From Streptomyces sp. NBC_01016 (GTDB lineage: Bacteria > Actinomycetota > Actinomycetes > Streptomycetales > Streptomycetaceae), in contig NZ_JAPEOQ010000002.1 of NCBI RefSeq assembly GCF_026341035.1, positions 3,286,001 to 3,350,000 of the forward strand: DNA of 64,000 nucleotides. The letters run 5' to 3'. Below the pieces are notes generated by a model, which was given only the letters and a program-made list of their open reading frames with translations, was not told where the DNA came from and did not search any database. Position 1 is the stretch's first letter. Each line of letters starts with the position of its first letter. This document shows, one piece after another, positions 60,334-64,000 of this stretch. The position numbers and the translations under genes were made by a program.

Positions 60334-61377
60334 TCAGGACTGGCGCAGGCAGAGCGCTCCCCACTGGAATCCGGCGCCGATCGCCGACATCACGAAGGTG
60401 TCCCCGGGCTTGAGGCGCCCCGCGGAGACCGTGTGGTGCAGGGCGGTGAACATGCCGGCGGCGCCGGTGTTGCCGAGCCGGTCCAGGGTGACCGGGGCCT
60501 TGGACGGATCGATGCCGAGGGCGGTCGTCGCCTCGCGCAGGATGTTCAGGTTGGCCTGGTGGAGGAAGAAGTGGTCGACGGAGCCCACGGTCAGGCCGGC
60601 GCGGCGGACCGAGGCCTCGATGCACTCCGGGATTCGAGTGGTGGCCGTCTCCCACACCGCGCGGCCGTCCATCTCGACGTAGTGGGCGCGCTCGGCGACG
60701 GTGGCAGGGGAGGTGGGCATGCGGGAGCCGCCGGCCCGGACCTGGACGTCGTAGGTGAGCCGAGAGCCCAGGTCGTAGGAGAGAAGCCCGGCGCCCGGGG
60801 TGTCGGTCCGGGTGAGGACTGCGGCCGCGGCCGCGTCCCCGAAGAAGACGCCGGCGGTGCGGTCCTGGGGATGGGTGATCCGGGAGGCGCAGTCGGCGGC
60901 GACGAGCAGCACCGTACGGATGGAACGGTTCTGTAGCAGGTGCGCCGCGGTGAGCAGGGCCTGTACGCCGGACGCGCAGGCGGCCTGGGAGAAGTCCAGC
61001 GGAAGCGCGCGGTGTGCGCCGAGTGCGTCCTTGACGATCAGCGCGGTGGACGGGAACGGCATGTCGCCGGTGTAGCTGGCGACGATCACGACGTCGATGG
61101 CGGACGCTTCGACGCCTGCCGCGGACAGCGCGGGGCGGGCGGCCGCGAGCGCCATGTCGGAGGTGGCCAACTCGGGTGCGAGACGCCGCCGTTCACGGAT
61201 GCCGGTGCGGGTCGTGATCCATTCGTCGGAGGTGTCCAGGACCTCGGCCAGCATGGCGTTGGTGATCACCGTCGGGGGGAGGTGCAGGCCGGTCCCGGCC
61301 ACGGAGAACGGGACGGGCAGGCCGTCCCCGGTCTGATGGCACAGCTGCGGTTGTTCCACGTGGGCGAGGGTGGTCAT
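60334..61377 (-). CDS. 3-oxoacyl-ACP synthase III (KAS III) family enzyme
   Basis: A 347-residue thiolase-fold enzyme with the complete KAS III triad: Cys134 in 'SQAACASGV', His273 in 'FFLHQANLNIL' and Asn303 in 'LGNTGAAGMF'. 'TRTGIRERRRLA' and 'GDAAAAAVL' are family motifs. It condenses an acyl-CoA/ACP with malonyl-ACP or transfers an acyl group. ATG 61377 overlaps the GNAT-ThiF stop by 4 bases, so the two are translationally coupled. It is not in a fatty-acid cluster, so a specialised acyl product is more likely than housekeeping FabH. Confidence 0.9.
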   Translation of the reverse strand: MTTLAHVEQPQLCHQTGDGLPVPFSVAGTGLHLPPTVITNAMLAEVLDTSDEWITTRTGIRERRRLAPELATSDMALAAARPALSAAGVEASAIDVVIVASYTGDMPFPSTALIVKDALGAHRALPLDFSQAACASGVQALLTAAHLLQNRSIRTVLLVAADCASRITHPQDRTAGVFFGDAAAAAVLTRTDTPGAGLLSYDLGSRLTYDVQVRAGGSRMPTSPATVAERAHYVEMDGRAVWETATTRIPECIEASVRRAGLTVGSVDHFFLHQANLNILREATTALGIDPSKAPVTLDRLGNTGAAGMFTALHHTVSAGRLKPGDTFVMSAIGAGFQWGALCLRQS

Positions 61378-63242
61378 CGGACGGTGCTCCGATCCGGAGC
61401 GAGCAGGGCGTCGAAGTCGGTGTAGTAGCGGCCGGAGGCGAGCGGCCGGCCGAGGAGGACACGCCGGGCGGCGTCGGCGGTGAGTGCTCCGCCGAGCGCG
61501 ACCCCGCTGGCCAGCTGGGGCCAGGAGCTGTACGCGGTGCCGATCAGCGGGATGGCCGCGGCGAGGTCGGGGCTGATCCGGTCGGCGTCGACCATCGCGA
61601 GGATGAGGTCGACGGTCTCCTCGAAGGAGAGCTCTCCGGCCACGTCGGCCGCGCACGTGGCGCCCAACCGGCCGTGCAGCAGCGGCCGTTCGGGCTCGAG
61701 GTCGAAGCGCTCGACGTCGAGCAGACCGCGGTCGTTGGCGTCCATCAGGACGGGGACGCCGAGCGCCCGCGCCCGCTCGCGCGCGGCGAGTTTCACGTAC
61801 GGGGCGTCGCACTCCTCCACCAACAGGTCGATGCCGCCGTCCGCGGTGAAGAACTCCTCCATCACCTCCTCGGTGAGTCCGCCCGGGAAGATCTCGATGT
61901 CGAGATAGGGATCGATCTCGTACATCTGACGGGCCGCGAGCACACACTTGTTGACGCCGACATCGTGCGCGGCGGCCCGCAGCCGGTTGAGGTTGGACAG
62001 GCTGAGGGTGTCGAAGTCGGCGAGGCGGTACGCGCCGCCGATGCCCTCCATGGCCAGCGTCAGCGCGCTCGCCGAGCCGACCGAGAGGCCGATGACGCCG
62101 ATCCGGCGGTCGAGGAGGCGCCGCTGCTCGGGCCGGTCGATCTTGCCCCGGTTGCGGTCGGTGCGCACCATGCGGAACTCGGGCGCGGGCAGCACGTGCA
62201 CCAGGCGTCCGGACCACGGATGGAAGAACCAGCTCCCGTACTCCCAGGGCTCGGCGCCGTCCAGCTGCCGCTCGCGGGCGGCGGCCAGTTCGGCCGGGTC
62301 GTCGTAACGGGGCCCGGGCTCACGGCTGCGCACCAGCTCGGCGATCTGCTGCTCGATGGTGTCGTGCACCTCGCGGACCCGGCCGGAGGCGAGCAGGGCA
62401 CGCAACTCCCCGGGCTCGTCGACGGGTTCGGGCCTCCAGGATCGGCGGTCGGGGGCGTGTTCCGTGCGGGCCGAGGCGAGGGCGGCCGCCAGGGTCGCGG
62501 GCGCCTCCTCGCGCATCGCTGGCAGGTCCAGACGTACCGTTTCGGCGTCCACGACCAGCTGCGGGAAGAGATCGGTGTACTCGGCGACCAGGTCTGAGTA
62601 GTCACCGGCCGCATCCCCGATCCGGCACATGAGCAGCACCACGTCCTCGGTGTAGTGCTCGACGTACCGCCGCGTTCCGGCCACCGGACGGAAACCGAAC
62701 CGGGCGTGGAAGGCGTCCTGCCCGTCCTTCGTCCCGGACGTGCCCACCATCGCCTTCGCGCCCAGGTGCCGCGCGGCGGCCAGCGCGAGCGCGTTGAGCT
62801 GGACGCCCAGGCCCAGCTTGCGGGCGTGGTGCTCGACGACGAGCCGGCTGTGCTCGTACGTCTCGCCCGTGCCGAGACCGCTGTCCAGGAGCAGCCGCGC
62901 GTACGCCTCCGCGCCCAGGTACTCGCGGGACTGGAAACGCTCCCCGGTGTCGGGCGTGGACAGCCGGACGTACCCGAGCGGCGGGCCCTCGGCGGTGCGC
63001 CGCCCGACGAAGTGCCAGGCACCGAAGTCCAGGTGCTGGTCGTCCACATGGTCGCCCGAGGTGGTGCGGAAGTCCGGACGGCGGCCGTTGTCGTACAGGA
63101 TCCGGGCGCGCAGTTCGCGCACCCGGTCCACGAGTGCGGTGCCGGTGGGGCGGCGGGCGCCGTCGGCGGGCACCCGGAAGGCGGTGAGGTGCCAGGGGCG
63201 GGAGGGCGCGGCGGAGCGACGGCCGAGAAGGTCGGCGTTCAT
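61374..63242 (-). CDS. GNAT-ThiF (E1-like) fusion protein
   Basis: A 622-residue protein. Residues about 20-207 look like a GNAT acyltransferase of the LuxI/FeeM type ('GYVRLSTPDTGE', 'EHSRLVVEHHARKLGLGVQLNALALAAARHLGAKAMVGTS', 'FGFRPVAGTRRY'). Residues about 375-600 are a ThiF/E1 adenylation domain: GLSVGS at 385-390, Asp409/411, Asn417-Arg420, Lys432 and Asp479 near 'EECDAP'. No CxxC zinc pairs are visible. It resembles the Rv1355c/MoeY-type proteins of mycobacteria (from memory). ATG 63242 is 11 bases after GGAGG. Coupled to the KAS III gene. Confidence 0.8.
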   Translation of the reverse strand: MNADLLGRRSAAPSRPWHLTAFRVPADGARRPTGTALVDRVRELRARILYDNGRRPDFRTTSGDHVDDQHLDFGAWHFVGRRTAEGPPLGYVRLSTPDTGERFQSREYLGAEAYARLLLDSGLGTGETYEHSRLVVEHHARKLGLGVQLNALALAAARHLGAKAMVGTSGTKDGQDAFHARFGFRPVAGTRRYVEHYTEDVVLLMCRIGDAAGDYSDLVAEYTDLFPQLVVDAETVRLDLPAMREEAPATLAAALASARTEHAPDRRSWRPEPVDEPGELRALLASGRVREVHDTIEQQIAELVRSREPGPRYDDPAELAAARERQLDGAEPWEYGSWFFHPWSGRLVHVLPAPEFRMVRTDRNRGKIDRPEQRRLLDRRIGVIGLSVGSASALTLAMEGIGGAYRLADFDTLSLSNLNRLRAAAHDVGVNKCVLAARQMYEIDPYLDIEIFPGGLTEEVMEEFFTADGGIDLLVEECDAPYVKLAARERARALGVPVLMDANDRGLLDVERFDLEPERPLLHGRLGATCAADVAGELSFEETVDLILAMVDADRISPDLAAAIPLIGTAYSSWPQLASGVALGGALTADAARRVLLGRPLASGRYYTDFDALLAPDRSTVR

Positions 63243-63300
63243 CGGTGAGGGGTCCTCCGAGAGGAGCAAATGTGACGGTGTGTGCATGCAGTGAGCGGAC

Positions 63301-63314
63301 AGTGAACGTTCGCT
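63301..63314. promoter_or_regulatory. Palindrome upstream of the GNAT-ThiF/KAS III operon
   Basis: AGTGAACGTTCGCT is a 14-base palindrome with one mismatched pair, centred on GAACGTTC, 59 bases upstream of the GNAT-ThiF start. The region is less GC-rich. It is a plausible operator or part of the promoter. Confidence 0.4.
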
Positions 63315-63549
63315 ATTGCGTGATCGTCGCAGAGGCCGTTGCATGAAGGGTGTCCTGCGTGGGGTGGCCACCTTGTTGGGTGCGACTGTCCGTGATGAAT
63401 GCGCAGGTCAGTGGCGGGAGTGGGGGAAGTGGACCGGTCCGGGACCGGGGAAGACACCTTGCCGGAAGAGGTAGTTGACGGTGGCCGCTGTTGACGTGGT
63501 TCGGCCGATCGAGTTGCCGCCCCGACGCGGTGGTCCGCCGCGGGGGACC

Positions 63550-63600
63550 ACACACCAGTGGGCCAGCCGGCGAACTCCTCCGGCTGCCCCACTGGTGTGT
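63550..63600 (-). terminator. Long hairpin after the hydrolase gene
   Basis: A 21-bp stem with one mismatch joins 63550-63570 (ACACACCAGTGGG...) to 63580-63600 (...CCCACTGGTGTGT) around a 9-base loop, 11 bases after the end of the minus-strand hydrolase gene at 63612. It probably terminates that transcript. Confidence 0.75.
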
Positions 63601-63611
63601 CACCGGCACCC

Positions 63612-64000
63612 TCACCCGTTCACATGCCGCCCGAGCGCCCCGATGAAGTCACGGAAGTACGCCTGGGTCACGCGGGCGTCCGGCACCATGTCGTATGCGT
63701 GGAACGCCCCCGGATACACGTGCAGTTCGGTCGGTACCCCGGCGCGGATCAGGCGCGTGGCGTACGTGACGTCCTCCTCCAGGAAGAGGTCGAGCGCGCC
63801 GACGCTGAGGTAGGTGGGTGGCAGGCCCGCGACCGACTCGACGCGGGCCGCGGCGGCGTAGGGGGAGACGTCGCTCCCGCCGGGCTCATGGCCGAGGAGG
63901 GACGTCCAGCCGAAGCGGTTGTCGGCCGGGGTCCAGATGAACTCGCCCGCGTGCGGGTGGGCGTCGACCGTGCTGGAGGTGCGGTCGTCGAGCATCGGAT
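63612..64000 (-). CDS. Alpha/beta hydrolase (HSL-type esterase), C-terminal part
   Basis: The gene runs off the window's end; the frame is open at 64000 ('PMLDDRTSS'). The visible 129 residues match hormone-sensitive-lipase-type alpha/beta hydrolases: 'PTYLSVGALDLFLEED' with the catalytic Asp region and 'HVYPGAFHAYDM' with the catalytic His. The HGG oxyanion motif and GDSAGG nucleophile would lie outside the window. It is on the minus strand, upstream of the long hairpin. Confidence 0.85.
   Translation of the reverse strand, partial: PMLDDRTSSTVDAHPHAGEFIWTPADNRFGWTSLLGHEPGGSDVSPYAAAARVESVAGLPPTYLSVGALDLFLEEDVTYATRLIRAGVPTELHVYPGAFHAYDMVPDARVTQAYFRDFIGALGRHVNG

Larger units (their letters stand above)
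63243..63611. other. Intergenic region upstream of the GNAT-ThiF operon
   Basis: It holds the promoter side of the GNAT-ThiF operon (see the palindrome at 63301) and, near the other end, the long hairpin at 63550-63600. No gene is convincing in between. Confidence 0.5.

Overview
The window is high-GC actinobacterial chromosome and most probably Streptomyces. The evidence is the extreme G/C third-position bias, GTG/TTG starts, Tat and lipoprotein signals, LAL/STAND regulators, a SpoIIE-type phosphatase, a GerW-like protein, a P450 and a dense mix of secreted hydrolases and ABC sugar importers. No rRNA, tRNA, insertion sequence, phage gene or CRISPR array was seen. It looks like a chromosomal-arm region rich in accessory catabolic loci. 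I assign no species.

Layout. 1-5.8 kb: the tail of an SCO6745-like protein, then a (+) operon of flavin monooxygenase, AurF-like diiron oxygenase and a ferredoxin/ferredoxin-NADP reductase fusion. A 41-bp tandem array sits between the last two, and a convergent TetR gene follows. 6-9.1 kb: a DUF218/YdcF-like protein and a large LAL regulator. 9.3-15.4 kb: AroM-like protein, IclR regulator, OPT/YSL transporter, DUF917 protein and M20 peptidase, a likely uptake and cleavage locus for small peptide- or hydantoin-like compounds, with a palindromic operator candidate. 15.5-31.5 kb: a polysaccharide locus. One side (-) carries M60 peptidase, PL8 lyase and DUF2264 protein, plus LacI and a 2-hydroxyacid dehydrogenase. 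The other side (+) carries two LplB/YtcP-type permeases, a solute-binding lipoprotein, an M1 peptidase and a secreted beta-helix/discoidin protein. A shared LacI-like operator core (AAACGCTTAC) lies before both wings.

31.6-44.7 kb is mixed: MazG-like, zinc ribbon, ThpR, rifampin phosphotransferase-like Rph, LysR/TSUP pair, MBL hydrolase, a DUF1772/TetR divergent pair with palindromic operators, a decayed methyltransferase, a small membrane protein, gdhA with a GlnR-like box, GerW-like protein and P450. 44.8-49.1 kb: an MFS-SpoIIE phosphatase fusion convergent with a STAND ATPase that lacks the usual C-terminal DNA-binding domain. 49.9-60.3 kb: a second sugar locus of LacI, an N-terminally truncated family-5 solute-binding protein, DppBCDF-type transporter, GH29 fucosidase and GH2 beta-mannosidase, nearly all translationally coupled. 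60.3-63.2 kb: a two-gene operon of a GNAT-ThiF fusion and a KAS III enzyme, the best candidate here for an uncharacterised biosynthetic system. The window ends inside an alpha/beta-hydrolase gene.

All family assignments come from reading translated sequence and motifs by eye. No database search was run.
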